The notes beneath the pieces were generated by a model. It was not told the origin of the DNA and did no database searches. It worked only from the letters and a program-made list of their open reading frames with translations. From Stappia indica (GTDB lineage Bacteria; Pseudomonadota; Alphaproteobacteria; Rhizobiales; Stappiaceae): a DNA stretch of 64,000 bases. Every line of letters starts with the position of its first letter. The stretch's first letter is position 1. The stretch lies in the NCBI RefSeq assembly GCF_001696535.1, contig NZ_MBQE01000001.1:1364001-1428000 (forward strand), in the 5' to 3' direction. Positions 38,331 through 48,540 of this stretch are shown here, in pieces. A program made the position numbers and the translations under genes.

Positions 38331-39393
38331 ACGACAGGGCCCGCATCCGCACCCACTCCCCCGCCCCGCGTATCGCGCGCGCCGCAGGCCGCTCGACAAT
38401 GACCGTCAGCAGCAGCGCCGCAAGCGCAATCACAGCAAGAATGACGATGGCCGAAACGCCAAGCCCCAGCATTGGTGCCAGAAGGTAAAAGCCGGCATAG
38501 CCGATATGCTGGTGCAGCAGGTAGAAGGGGTAGGTGGCCCGGCCGGCCACCGCGACCGGCCCGACCGGCAGCCACGGCACGTCCAGCCGCGTTGCCAGCG
38601 CCAGAACGACGAGCGAAACGGCAACGATGCCGGCGACGGCAAGCGGAGAAAACGGCTCGCCGCGATAGAGCTCGACCAGCCCGCCCGCGAACAGGATCGC
38701 CGCCGCGATGGCCTGCACGAAGGCCGCGACAAGGACGAGGCTCGCCCCCGCCTCGCCGCGCTCGCGCGCCCGCAGCATCATCCCGAAGGCGAAGAACCCG
38801 GCGAAATCGGTCAGGAGCAGCCGACGGAGGATGTCGCTCCCGATCACGGCCTGGTCGAGCGCCGCAATGGCGAGCCAGACGAGGGCAATGGCAACCTGGT
38901 GGCGCGACCACAGACCGACGAGCATCAGCAGCCCGACCCAGCCATAGAACAGGATCTCGGCGACGATGGACCAGTAGGCCCCGTCCATGAAGGGCTGGCC
39001 GAGAAACGGCGACAGCATCGTTAGGTTGGCGAGATATTGCGGCAGCGACAGGGGGAAGCCGAGCGCCGGCACGGCAAGGGTGACCAGCGCCGTCAGCGTC
39101 ATCGCTACCACATAGACCGGCCAAAGCCGCGCGATGCGGGCAACCGCGAAGGTGAAGGGATCGCGCCCTTCCGTCGAGATCGAAATGACGTAGCCGGAAA
39201 TGGCGAAGAAGACCGAAACGCCGAGATAACCGAACCGCGCCCAGTCTCCGGGGTCGCCTGCGCCAGCGACGGGGCCGGCCTCTCCGGTGACCTGCATGCG
39301 AAAGCCGTAGTGGAACCAGGCAACAACCGCCACGGCCGCAACCCGCATCACGTCGAGACCCGGCCGTCTTGCGGCAGCGCTCATTGCATCCAC
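38308..39393 (-). CDS. Acyltransferase-3 family membrane protein (OafA/YrhL-like)
   Basis: The 361-residue integral membrane protein has about ten helices and the acyltransferase-3 marks: RPGLDVMRVAAVAVVAWFHY near the start with the conserved catalytic-type His (AWFHYGF), YLGVSVFFAISGYVIS, ARIARLWPVY and AYWSIVAEILFYGW. Such enzymes move acetyl or other acyl groups onto sugars of O-antigen, exopolysaccharide or peptidoglycan. The substrate is unknown, but a surface-glycan gene group starts 4.5 kb away. The gene is divergent from oxyR with about 116 bases between them. Confidence 0.9.
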   Translation of the reverse strand: MDAMSAAARRPGLDVMRVAAVAVVAWFHYGFRMQVTGEAGPVAGAGDPGDWARFGYLGVSVFFAISGYVISISTEGRDPFTFAVARIARLWPVYVVAMTLTALVTLAVPALGFPLSLPQYLANLTMLSPFLGQPFMDGAYWSIVAEILFYGWVGLLMLVGLWSRHQVAIALVWLAIAALDQAVIGSDILRRLLLTDFAGFFAFGMMLRARERGEAGASLVLVAAFVQAIAAAILFAGGLVELYRGEPFSPLAVAGIVAVSLVVLALATRLDVPWLPVGPVAVAGRATYPFYLLHQHIGYAGFYLLAPMLGLGVSAIVILAVIALAALLLTVIVERPAARAIRGAGEWVRMRALSFRRRQAG

Positions 39394-39509
39394 TCCCCTC
39401 GCCTCAGGCGCGGAGTATCGCCGTTCTCCGGTTAAGGGGAGTTGAAACGGCGGCGGCCCGTCTGATCAGCATCAATCGTGTTGAAGGCGGTCGGCGATAA
39501 GCTTATCCA

Positions 39510-40472
39510 ATGACGATGATCACGCTTCGACAGCTGCGCTATTTCGATGCGCTTGCCCGCCACCTGCATTTCGGCCGTGCCGCCGAGGCTGTGGCCGTGT
39601 CGCAGCCGGCCCTGTCCATGCAGGTGCGCGAACTGGAGGCGATCCTCGGCATCGCCCTGGTGGAGCGCCGTCCCTCCGGCATCCGCCTGACGGCGGAAGG
39701 GCGGGAGATCGCCCGCCGCGCCCAGCGCATCCTGTCCGAGACACGGGATCTCCTCGACTACGGCCGGCATGCCAGCGAGGTGATGAGCGGAACGCTCCGC
39801 CTCGGCATCATCCCCTCCATCGCGCCTTATCTCCTGCCGCGCATCCTGCCGGCGCTGACCCGCAGCCATCCGCATGTCGAGCTGCAGCTGCGCGAGACGC
39901 TGACGCAGGCGCTGGTCGGCGAGCTGTTGCAGGGCGAGCTCGATGTCATCCTGGCGGCCCTGCCCGTTGCCGGTGCCGAATTCGAAACCCGCCCGCTGTT
40001 CCAGGATCGCTTCCTGCTGGCCGTGCAGTCGCGTCCCGATCTCGACGAAGGCCAGCGCGTCGATCCGCGGACCGTCAACGGTTCCTCGCTGCTGCTGCTG
40101 GAGGAAGGCCACTGCCTGCGCGACCAGGCGCTGAACTACTGCGAGGGATTGCAGCCGACCGCTCGCTCCGGCTTCGGCGCCACCAGCCTGTCGACGGTGA
40201 TGCAGATGGTCGCCGCCGGCTATGGCGTGACGCTGCTTCCCGAACTCTGCGCCTCGGTGGAGGTGCGCGACGAGCGCGTGGCGCTGCTGCGCTTCGAGGA
40301 ACCGCAGCCGCAAAGGACGGTCGGGCTGGTCTGGCGGCGCTCCTCGCCACGCAAACGCGACTTCGAGGCACTCGGCAGCTGCATTCTCGAAGCTTTGGAT
40401 CCCGGTGCCCAGCTCCTGCCGCCGCTCGCTGTCGGCGAGGATTTTCGCACCGGACAGCGCCCCGATGCCTGA
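39510..40472 (+). CDS. oxyR: Hydrogen-peroxide-sensing LysR regulator
   Basis: The 320-residue LysR regulator has the N-terminal winged helix (LRQLRYFDALARHLHFGRAA) and a type 2 periplasmic-binding domain. The redox pair of OxyR is present: Cys 202 and Cys 211 in EEGHCLRDQALNYCEGL, with the same 9-residue spacing as C199/C208 in E. coli, so it should form the peroxide-induced disulfide. It probably activates catalase and peroxiredoxin genes; none are adjacent in the window. A DUF2293 gene follows after 15 bases and may be in the same transcript. Confidence 0.9.
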   Translation: MTMITLRQLRYFDALARHLHFGRAAEAVAVSQPALSMQVRELEAILGIALVERRPSGIRLTAEGREIARRAQRILSETRDLLDYGRHASEVMSGTLRLGIIPSIAPYLLPRILPALTRSHPHVELQLRETLTQALVGELLQGELDVILAALPVAGAEFETRPLFQDRFLLAVQSRPDLDEGQRVDPRTVNGSSLLLLEEGHCLRDQALNYCEGLQPTARSGFGATSLSTVMQMVAAGYGVTLLPELCASVEVRDERVALLRFEEPQPQRTVGLVWRRSSPRKRDFEALGSCILEALDPGAQLLPPLAVGEDFRTGQRPDA

Positions 40473-40487
40473 GCGGATCTTCTGGCC

Positions 40488-40829
40488 ATGATGTTGGGGA
40501 GACAATCCTCGGGCGGCACGCGGCGCCAGAAGGAGATGCGCAAGGCGCTGCGGGTCACCGCGCCACGCATTCCTTTCGCGGATGCCGAGCCGGTGCTGGC
40601 CGGGGCGCTCGCCCCACATCTGCGGCACCTGCCACCGTCCGTGGCCGTATGGCTTGCCCTCGTCGCCCATGTCCGCCACGCCCATAGCGACTACGACGCG
40701 CTGCTGGGCGAAGGCTACGATCGCGACGCGGCCCGCTATTTCGCGCTGACCTCGATCAACGACACGCTGCTCGACTGGGGCGCGACGCGGCAGGTCAGCG
40801 CGGAGGAGGACGAGATCAGCGAGGACTGA
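40488..40829 (+). CDS. DUF2293 protein
   Basis: The 113-residue, soluble protein has a basic N-terminus (TRRQKEMRKALRVTAPRIPF) and a helix-rich body, VAWLALVAHVRHAHSDYD-like (PSVAVWLALVAHVRHAHSDY), ending in an acidic tail. It matches the DUF2293 pattern, an uncharacterised domain mostly in alphaproteobacteria; the repeated HVRHxHSDYD core is the conserved part. It starts 15 bases after oxyR and may be co-transcribed with it. Function is unknown. Confidence 0.82.
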   Translation: MMLGRQSSGGTRRQKEMRKALRVTAPRIPFADAEPVLAGALAPHLRHLPPSVAVWLALVAHVRHAHSDYDALLGEGYDRDAARYFALTSINDTLLDWGATRQVSAEEDEISED

Positions 40830-40838
40830 GACGGTCCC

Positions 40839-41453
40839 TCAGCGATAGAGCCAGTGCTCGGGGATATGCGCGGTGACCGCCTCGCCGGGGCGGATGACGC
40901 CCGGTCGTTCCACATAGGCGACGAGACCACGGCGGCGACGGGCCGTCTTGGGAAACAGCAGGTCGATCCCCTCGCGGTCGGGATAGTGCTCGGCGATGGA
41001 GGCCCCGGCGATCCGGCAGGGCATGTTGTCGCCATCGACCCGGAGCACCGCTCCGCCGGCGAAGACGAGGCGTGTGCGCGGCGGCACCAGCGACAGGCGC
41101 GGCAGGCCTTCCAGCAGGATATTGCCGCCGATCCACTCCGCCTCGATGCGCGGCAGACCCATGTCGTCAGCAACCTCGGCCAGTTCCTCCACGGACAGGA
41201 TCGACACCTGCCGCTCGTTGCACATCTCGGTACCGCGCGGATACCAGGGCTCGCGCGAGCCCGAGCGGCGAGTGTGGCCGGTATGGCGACCGCCGGGAAT
41301 ACCCTCGAAGCAGAGCTTCAGCGCCGCGGTCCAGGTGGTGCGGAAGTCGTCCGGCGTCTGGGTGGCGAGCACCTTGACCGTCGTTGCCGGGAGCTTGCGC
41401 GCCGGCATGCTCTGCAGCTCGTCCATGTGCTCGCGTCCGAACAGATCCGCCAT
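40839..41453 (-). CDS. MOSC-domain protein
   Basis: The 204-residue protein shows the MOSC (molybdenum cofactor sulfurase C-terminal) pattern: RQVSILSVEELAEVADDMGL, EWIGGNILLEGLPRLSLVPPRTRLVF, and the conserved Cys in DGDNMPCRIAGASIAE, expected to carry a sulfur or bind the molybdenum cofactor. Stand-alone bacterial MOSC proteins such as YiiM reduce N-hydroxylated compounds; this one is unassigned. It converges with the DUF2293 gene (9 bases apart). Confidence 0.85.
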   Translation of the reverse strand: MADLFGREHMDELQSMPARKLPATTVKVLATQTPDDFRTTWTAALKLCFEGIPGGRHTGHTRRSGSREPWYPRGTEMCNERQVSILSVEELAEVADDMGLPRIEAEWIGGNILLEGLPRLSLVPPRTRLVFAGGAVLRVDGDNMPCRIAGASIAEHYPDREGIDLLFPKTARRRRGLVAYVERPGVIRPGEAVTAHIPEHWLYR

Positions 41454-41564
41454 CGCTCACCTTCCTGCCTGATCGCCCGCGGGCAAAACCGGCGCGGGAG
41501 GTCGAGGGATACAATGAGTCCCGCGGGCAGGAAACCCGCTCCCGTCCTCCGGCAGCCCCCGGAA

Positions 41565-41599
41565 ACGAAAACGGCGGCGCGAGACCCGCACCGCCGTTT
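41565..41599 (-). terminator. Intrinsic terminator of ettA
   Basis: AAACGGCGG (41569-41577) pairs perfectly with CCGCCGTTT (41591-41599). Reading the minus strand the stem is followed by TTTCG and more T, 28 bases past the ettA stop. Confidence 0.75.
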
Positions 41600-41627
41600 C
41601 CTGTCGTGATCGTGTGTCGCTGGCGCC

Positions 41628-43277
<1,650 letters not shown>

Positions 43278-43535
43278 AGGTGCTTGCCGCTCCATTCTGG
43301 ACATGAGGGGAAACTGGCCGCTTCTTAGTCGATGGCGGCCTTCGGGGCAAGGGAAAGTCCCCGGACGCCGGACCTTTCGGCCCACCCGGACCACGCCGCG
43401 CCTCGTCCGCATCCGCCTTGCCCCGCACCGTTGATGTGCCGGATCGGCACGAAGCCGCGCCCCCTCGCGTTTACCTCCCGTTCACCCTCGACCAGCATTC
43501 TGGCGACGGGCTGGGCGCTCAGAAGGATTCAAGTC

Positions 43536-43793
43536 ATGCGTATCCCGAGACCGGCCGGACTTGCCGGCGTTCTTGCTCTTTCCCTCCTTGTTGCGGCCTG
43601 CGGCTCGAACCGTTTCGAGCGCGGCGTGACGGGCGGTGCCATCGGTGGTGCAGCCGGCGCAGGTGCGCTGGCGCTGGCCGGCGGACCCGTTCTGGTCGGC
43701 ATGGCGGCCGGTGCCGTCGGCGGCGCGGCCATCGGCGCGCTGACCAACGAGTGCCAGATCGATCTCGGACCGCAGCGTCCCAACAACTGCTGA
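43536..43793 (+). CDS. Small lipoprotein with glycine-zipper segment
   Basis: The ATG at 43536 has AGAAGGA upstream. The 85-residue protein has a lipoprotein signal (ALSLLVAACGSN, lipid Cys near 22) and then a Gly/Ala glycine-zipper stretch GVTGGAIGGAAGAGALALAG with VGGAAIGALTNECQ. The tail (LGPQRPNNC) is short and polar. Glycine-zipper lipoproteins of this kind are found in the outer membrane and may insert into it; its role is unknown. No operon partner is close; 200 bases separate it from the sulfotransferase gene. Confidence 0.83.
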   Translation: MRIPRPAGLAGVLALSLLVAACGSNRFERGVTGGAIGGAAGAGALALAGGPVLVGMAAGAVGGAAIGALTNECQIDLGPQRPNNC

Positions 43794-43991
43794 AACGTCG
43801 GCGCCAGCGCCGCAGCAGGCTTTCCCCGCATCATCGCCTTCCCGGGACCGGCATGTCGAAAGACAGCGCCGGTCCTGTCGTTTGTGCATGCTCCGAACAG
43901 ACCGGAACCGAACCGGCGCGTCGCCGTAACGGTCTGAGATTACGGAGCGTTTTCGCATAGAGGCCGCAGCAGTCGCACAATCTCGCAAAGC

Positions 43992-44795
43992 ATGCGGACT
44001 GTAATAAATGACATTACCCGCCAAGCCTGTTGGATCGTGCGGGAAATCGAGTCATATTTTTGCCCAACAAGAAAGGTCGATAGCAGCAGCACGGTCGAGG
44101 CAACACCGAGCAGCAACGGGACGGACACGAACTTGCTTGTTCCGCAGAACACCAGGGAAAGCCTATTCAGGCGCTCGAGGAGAAACATCCTCTTTCTGCA
44201 CGTGCCGAAGTGCGGCGGATCCTTTGTCGAGCAGGCTTTCCTGCCCTGGATCCGAAGATGCCCTTCGCGCCGCATTCGCGATGCCCGCGGTCACCTGACA
44301 TATTGCGAATACACGCAGGTCTTCGACCGGCACCGCGTCGACCTTGCGTCCATGCATATCTTCACCGTGGTGCGCAATCCCTGGGCCTGGCACGTCTCCT
44401 GGTTCCATTATCTCAAGGAAGACTACGGCCGCGGCCAGTCCGGCATGCCGACCGAAGTGGAGCTGTTCCAGGACTACGACTTCTCCGACTACCTGCGCTG
44501 GCTGGCGGACGACGAGGCCCCGACCTCGCCGACGCGCTACATCCGCAAGCAGCAGCTCGACTACCTCACCGACGCAAGCGGCACCGTTGCCGTCGACCGG
44601 ATCCTGCGGCAGGAGCGACTGGCGGACGACCTGGCCAGAATGGCCACGGAGCTCGACCTTGCCGTCACCGTTCCGCAGTGCCGCGCCAATTCCTCCTCGC
44701 ATGGCCACTACCGCGAGTATTACGACGACTTCGGGATAGACCTCGTCGCGCGGCGCCACAGGGACGACATCGAGACCTTCGGCTATACGTTCTGA
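43992..44795 (+). CDS. Sulfotransferase-family protein
   Basis: The 267-residue protein has both PAPS-binding signatures of bacterial carbohydrate sulfotransferases: the 5'-phosphosulfate loop ILFLHVPKCGGSFVEQAF (about 66-83) and the 3'-phosphate motif FTVVRNPWAWHVSWFHYLKE (about 123-142). The N-terminal ~60 residues are polar and without a clear signal, so it is probably cytoplasmic. The likely role is transferring sulfate from PAPS to a surface sugar; the next gene encodes an FkbM methyltransferase and glycosyltransferase-like genes follow. The acceptor is unknown. Base composition is a little lower in GC at the 5' end than its neighbours, which may mean transfer. Confidence 0.83.
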   Translation: MRTVINDITRQACWIVREIESYFCPTRKVDSSSTVEATPSSNGTDTNLLVPQNTRESLFRRSRRNILFLHVPKCGGSFVEQAFLPWIRRCPSRRIRDARGHLTYCEYTQVFDRHRVDLASMHIFTVVRNPWAWHVSWFHYLKEDYGRGQSGMPTEVELFQDYDFSDYLRWLADDEAPTSPTRYIRKQQLDYLTDASGTVAVDRILRQERLADDLARMATELDLAVTVPQCRANSSSHGHYREYYDDFGIDLVARRHRDDIETFGYTF

Positions 44796-44887
44796 AGCGT
44801 CTTGCAACAGGCTGCGGACTTGCAATTCGCCGTCCAAGCTGCAATGGCTCAGCCATTCCGTCCCTATCCGCGAGTGCACGATCCCCA

Positions 44888-45541
44888 ATGGGCTTCAACC
44901 TGATCCGCTTCGCCCTCGACCCGCACTACCGGGCCGTCAAGCGCTGGAAACTCGCGAAGGGCGACGAGCGCCTGCTGACAGACGTGCCGCTTGACGGAAA
45001 CTCGCTGGTCGTCGATGCCGGCTTCTACAAGGGCGACTTCTCCGCCCGGATCTCGCAGAAAGGGTCGCCGAAAGTGCTGGCCTTCGAGCCGGCGCCCGAG
45101 TTCTGCGAGCGGGCCCGCCCGCTGCTGACGGCCATGCCGAACGTGACGCTCGACTGCGCCGGCCTGTCGGACTTCAACGGCACGGCGAAGCTCGTCTACG
45201 ACAATGACGGCAGCAGCACCCAGCGGCAGCAGGAGGGCAAGAGCGTCGAGGTCCAGTTGCGCCGCGCCTCCGATATCGTGCGCGCCGCTGGCCAGCCGGT
45301 CGACCTGATGAAGCTCAACATCGAGGGCGACGAATATCCGGTCCTGGAAAACCTGATCGCCGAAGGGCTGATGGACGAGGTCCGCCATCTGGTGGTGCAG
45401 TTCCACCTGATCGACAAGACCAGCCGGGAGCGCTATGCGCGCATTGCCGAGGGTCTGTCGAAGACCCACGATCTTGCCTGGCGTTATCCGTTCGTCTGGG
45501 AACGCTGGGACCTGCGCGAGAGCGTCTCGCCAAGCAGGTAG
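44888..45541 (+). CDS. FkbM-family methyltransferase
   Basis: The ATG at 44888 is used because the frame further upstream overlaps the sulfotransferase gene in another frame. 217 residues show the FkbM pattern: LVVDAGFYKGDFSARI (motif I, SAM binding), VLAFEPAPEFCERARPLL, LDCAGLSDFNGTAKL and DLMKLNIEGDEYPVLENL. FkbM enzymes O-methylate sugars or polyketides; in this gene group a sugar is likely. Its 3' end overlaps the convergent gene 45484-46242 by 58 bases. A function linked to glycan decoration is inferred from neighbours. Confidence 0.87.
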   Translation: MGFNLIRFALDPHYRAVKRWKLAKGDERLLTDVPLDGNSLVVDAGFYKGDFSARISQKGSPKVLAFEPAPEFCERARPLLTAMPNVTLDCAGLSDFNGTAKLVYDNDGSSTQRQQEGKSVEVQLRRASDIVRAAGQPVDLMKLNIEGDEYPVLENLIAEGLMDEVRHLVVQFHLIDKTSRERYARIAEGLSKTHDLAWRYPFVWERWDLRESVSPSR

Positions 45542-46242
45542 AGCCGGCGGCGGATGCCGTCGCTGAAGCGCAGCCGGCGGCCGTCGAGATGACCGACCGT
45601 GCGCCCGTGGCCGTAGGGCCCGTAGATATAGCCGCCGCCGACATAGCGGCAGAGCCCGCCTTCCAGTCCCACCGAACGACCGTCCGGCCCCTTCAGCAGC
45701 GGCAGCACCACCTCGCGATACCGCGCGATGTCGAGGATGTGCGGGTTGTTGGAGCGTCCGCTGATCCGGCACAGCGGAAAGCCGGCATCGCCCGCCGGCT
45801 CCAGCCCCAGATCGAAGGCCGCCGGCCGGTTCCGTCGCTTGTTGAAGCGCAGGTAATCGATTCCGCGTGTCCGCATCTCGTCGACCATCCGGTCGAGCGA
45901 ATGGTGGATGCGGCTCTTCACGAAGACGAAGTCGTGCTCGAGCTGCATGGCATAGTCGCCCTCGCACACTTCGAGCGAGCGGGCGAAGCCGTCCAGCATC
46001 CCGTTGGTCTGCACCAGCTCGAAGGGAATGTCCGGCAGCCCGTCGCGGATGGTCGCGACCCAAGGTTCGAACATGTCCGGGTTGGGATTGGGATCGATGA
46101 AGATGCGGGTGACGATGCGGTGGCGGCTGTCCTTGCCGAAGACATCGAAAAACGAGCGGACGGCATGCTGGGCGAGGCAGTGCGAGGGATCCCGCGATGC
46201 CACGTTGGTGAAGACGTTGAGGTTGAAGACCTCGGACTTCAT
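45484..46242 (-). CDS. Possible glycosyltransferase (GT2-like fold)
   Basis: The ATG at 46242 gives 252 residues (MKSEVFNLNVFTNVASRDPS). A Rossmann-like start (RIVTRIFIDPNPNPDMFEPW), a helix, then GDYAMQLEHDFVFVKSRIHH where EHD may stand for the metal-binding DxD of a GT-A fold. The later part, GLCRYVGGGYIYGPYGHGRT, is Gly/Tyr-rich as in donor-sugar pockets. Family assignment is only by pattern; no motif is decisive. It is encoded against the FkbM gene, with the 3' ends overlapping, and divergent from the next gene (86 bases apart). It may serve the same surface glycan. Confidence 0.52.
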   Translation of the reverse strand: MKSEVFNLNVFTNVASRDPSHCLAQHAVRSFFDVFGKDSRHRIVTRIFIDPNPNPDMFEPWVATIRDGLPDIPFELVQTNGMLDGFARSLEVCEGDYAMQLEHDFVFVKSRIHHSLDRMVDEMRTRGIDYLRFNKRRNRPAAFDLGLEPAGDAGFPLCRISGRSNNPHILDIARYREVVLPLLKGPDGRSVGLEGGLCRYVGGGYIYGPYGHGRTVGHLDGRRLRFSDGIRRRLYLLGETLSRRSQRSQTNG

Positions 46243-46327
46243 GCGGACTCCATGCTTGCTTTCCCACTGCGCCGACCGTAAGCGTGGCGCGTCCCGACCC
46301 AATTCGCAGCCTTATAGGTGGCCCGAC

Positions 46328-47332
46328 GTGTCAAAGCCAGTCCCGCGACGCTGGATGAAGCGGCTGGACGCCGTGCTGATGCCCGCCCCCTACCGGGCGC
46401 TGGCAAGCCGCCTGATGCTGCCCGCTTGGCCGCGCACCCGTCTTGCCGAACACCGCGTCGAGCGCATCGGCGAGGAGGTGACGACGACAGCGCGAGGGAC
46501 CGACCGGCTCGGCTGTCTGCGCGTTGCCGGACCGCTCGACATCGATCCGCTGTCCGGCCTCCTCTTCGACGACGCCCGCCTGGTCGCCCCGCAGCCGGGC
46601 GAGGAGCTGCTGCCCTGGCCGCAGGCGCGGCCCGACGTGACCCGCAGGCTGCGGATGAAGCCGGTGCTGCGCGAGCCGCTGACCGTCCTGCATCACGGCG
46701 ACGACGGCTCGCTCGCCGCGTTCTGCTCCGACGTGCTGCCGCGCTTTTTCGCGCTAGACCATTTCGCCCTGCCGCAGGACCTGCTCGTCGTGATCCCGGT
46801 GTCCATGGGCATGACCGATCATTTCCAGGACGCGATTACCGACGGCGTGTTCCGCCCGCGCCCGGTCGAGCTGATGCGCCAGGGCCGGGTCACCCGCACC
46901 GATACGACATATGTGATCGAGAGGCCGCTCGCCCACGCCGGCATTCTCGGCCGGATCGCCGCACGCCTCGCCGAGGTTTATCCGGCAGAAGCGCCCGCAG
47001 GCGAGCCGGTGGATGTGCTGCTGTGCGAAGGCGGCAGCGCGCGAGCCGAACGGCTTCTGGCCGGACACGCAGAGCTTCGCAAGGCGGTGGCCGACAAACG
47101 CCTGGACATCGTCGACCCCTCCGACCTCGCCTTGCGCGGGCTGGTGCAGCGCCTGCGCCGGGCCCGGACGCTGTTCGCGCCATCCACCGGAGAGCTGTCT
47201 GCAGCCGTGCTTGCCGGCGGTACACTCGAACGGCTCGTCGAGCTCCCCGACCCTTCCGGCCGCGATGACTCGCGCCCGGCAGCGATCGCCGCCGGGCTCG
47301 GTCTTGTCCTGGAGCGCCTCAGCGCCCGGTGA
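46328..47332 (+). CDS. Unknown protein, possibly GT61-type glycosyltransferase
   Basis: A GTG at 46328 follows AGGTGG at proper spacing and gives 334 residues (an ATG lies 27 bases later). No certain family. Features: N-terminal helix (RRWMKRLDAVLMPAPYRALA), central LVVIPVSMGMTDHFQDAITD, and a C-terminal part LRRARTLFAPSTGELSAAVL that resembles the end of GT61/DUF563 enzymes, where a similar segment binds donor sugar. It lies between two minus-strand genes of the glycan group, which favours a sugar-related role. Alternatives cannot be excluded. Confidence 0.48.
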   Translation: MSKPVPRRWMKRLDAVLMPAPYRALASRLMLPAWPRTRLAEHRVERIGEEVTTTARGTDRLGCLRVAGPLDIDPLSGLLFDDARLVAPQPGEELLPWPQARPDVTRRLRMKPVLREPLTVLHHGDDGSLAAFCSDVLPRFFALDHFALPQDLLVVIPVSMGMTDHFQDAITDGVFRPRPVELMRQGRVTRTDTTYVIERPLAHAGILGRIAARLAEVYPAEAPAGEPVDVLLCEGGSARAERLLAGHAELRKAVADKRLDIVDPSDLALRGLVQRLRRARTLFAPSTGELSAAVLAGGTLERLVELPDPSGRDDSRPAAIAAGLGLVLERLSAR

Positions 47333-47351
47333 GATCAGGCAGCGTTGGTGC

Positions 47352-48389
47352 CTAGCCGCGCTCGAACACGGCCACATGCAGCCGGTCGGCGGCCCGGCGC
47401 AGTGGCCTCAGCGCCTGCGTCAGGCGGCGATAGGGCGCACGCGCCGGCGGGCGGATCGCCTCCGCCTCGGCCAGCAGGGCGGGCGCCCCGTTCCCGCGCC
47501 CGGCGACCAGCTGTTCGAGCACCGGAAACACCTGATGCTCCTCCATCAACCGGCGGCGGTTTTCGCGCATCGCCGCCTGCACTTCGGGCCGCGACACGGG
47601 ATCCGCCTCCAGCACGGCGAGCAGCGTCTTAATCGCCGTGTCCGGCCGGGTGATGTCCAGAGCGGTGAAGCCGAGCGGATCGAAATATCCCTCCAGCCCC
47701 GGACCGCCCGCGACGATCGGATAGGCTCCGGCCAACAGCGGATCGGCAAGCTTCTCCGTCCAGCAATGCGGGTCGAGATTGTTTTCCAGCACAAGGTGAT
47801 AGCGATAGCCGTCGAGCCCCTCTGCCTTGTCCGCGACCTCGCGAAAGCCACGCCCGTAGATGTCGAGACGCTCGCCTAGCGCCGCCTTGACGCGCCGCAG
47901 GAAGCGGAGCCGGCGCACCTGGTTGCGATTCAGCGCCTTCGTCGAGCAGACCGCCGAGATCAGCCCGCGCACCGGCTCGCACGGCACGGGACGCGCGGCG
48001 AGTTCGGCAAAGCCGAGCCGCGGCGGACCGCCGGCGGAGGCACCCAGTCCCGTTCCGTAGAACCACGGCGAGGACGGCTGCATGTGGAACGCCTCGCCGC
48101 CAAATCCCGGCAGCGGCGACGAGGTCACGGCAATTCCGAACTGCGAGATGAAGGCCGGGTCGTAATGCTTGATCGATACGGGCTCGGGCAGGAAGACGAT
48201 GCGCCGGTCACGCGGCAGCCGCGTGGCGAAGCCTCGCGGCGGCTGATCGTAGACCACCAGCCAGTCCGCCTCCTCGCCGGTGCCATTGCCCGGCGCAAGC
48301 TGGATATCGCCCCAGCGCCCGTCGCCCTCGCGGCTCTGGCGCAGGAGGAAATCGAAGGACTGGGCGGTGGCGAGCTGAATGACGGTCAT
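47352..48389 (-). CDS. GT10 (fucosyltransferase-like) glycosyltransferase
   Basis: The ATG at 48389 (MTVIQLATAQSFDFLLRQSR) gives 345 residues. The C-terminal half has the GT10 donor-binding signature, YHLVLENNLDPHCWTEKLAD followed by PLLAGAYPIVAGGP, the bacterial form of the ENS...TEK..D.L..G..P motif of alpha-fucosyltransferases. The N-terminal half (LVVYDQPPRGFATRLPRDRR) is a less-conserved acceptor domain. Such enzymes transfer fucose or a similar sugar from a GDP donor. No GDP-fucose synthesis genes are in the window. It converges with the gene at 46328-47332 with 19 bases between. Confidence 0.74.
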   Translation of the reverse strand: MTVIQLATAQSFDFLLRQSREGDGRWGDIQLAPGNGTGEEADWLVVYDQPPRGFATRLPRDRRIVFLPEPVSIKHYDPAFISQFGIAVTSSPLPGFGGEAFHMQPSSPWFYGTGLGASAGGPPRLGFAELAARPVPCEPVRGLISAVCSTKALNRNQVRRLRFLRRVKAALGERLDIYGRGFREVADKAEGLDGYRYHLVLENNLDPHCWTEKLADPLLAGAYPIVAGGPGLEGYFDPLGFTALDITRPDTAIKTLLAVLEADPVSRPEVQAAMRENRRRLMEEHQVFPVLEQLVAGRGNGAPALLAEAEAIRPPARAPYRRLTQALRPLRRAADRLHVAVFERG

Positions 48390-48479
48390 GCCTGGAAAGC
48401 CATGCTTGCGAGTGCTGTCGGGTGGTCCGGCGTTCCGCAGCGATACCGCATGGCGCGGCTTGCGCAAAGGCCGGAACAC

Positions 48480-48516
48480 AAAAAGGCCGCCGCCGGAAGA
48501 AGCCGGCGGCGGCCTT
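48480..48516 (-). terminator. Strong intrinsic terminator after the third BA14K gene
   Basis: AAGGCCGCCGCCGG (48483-48496) pairs perfectly with CCGGCGGCGGCCTT (48503-48516) over AAGAAG. On the minus strand TTTTTG follows. It is placed 24 bases past the stop. Confidence 0.93.
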
Positions 48517-48540
48517 CGATCTTCGAACTCGCTTCAAGCC

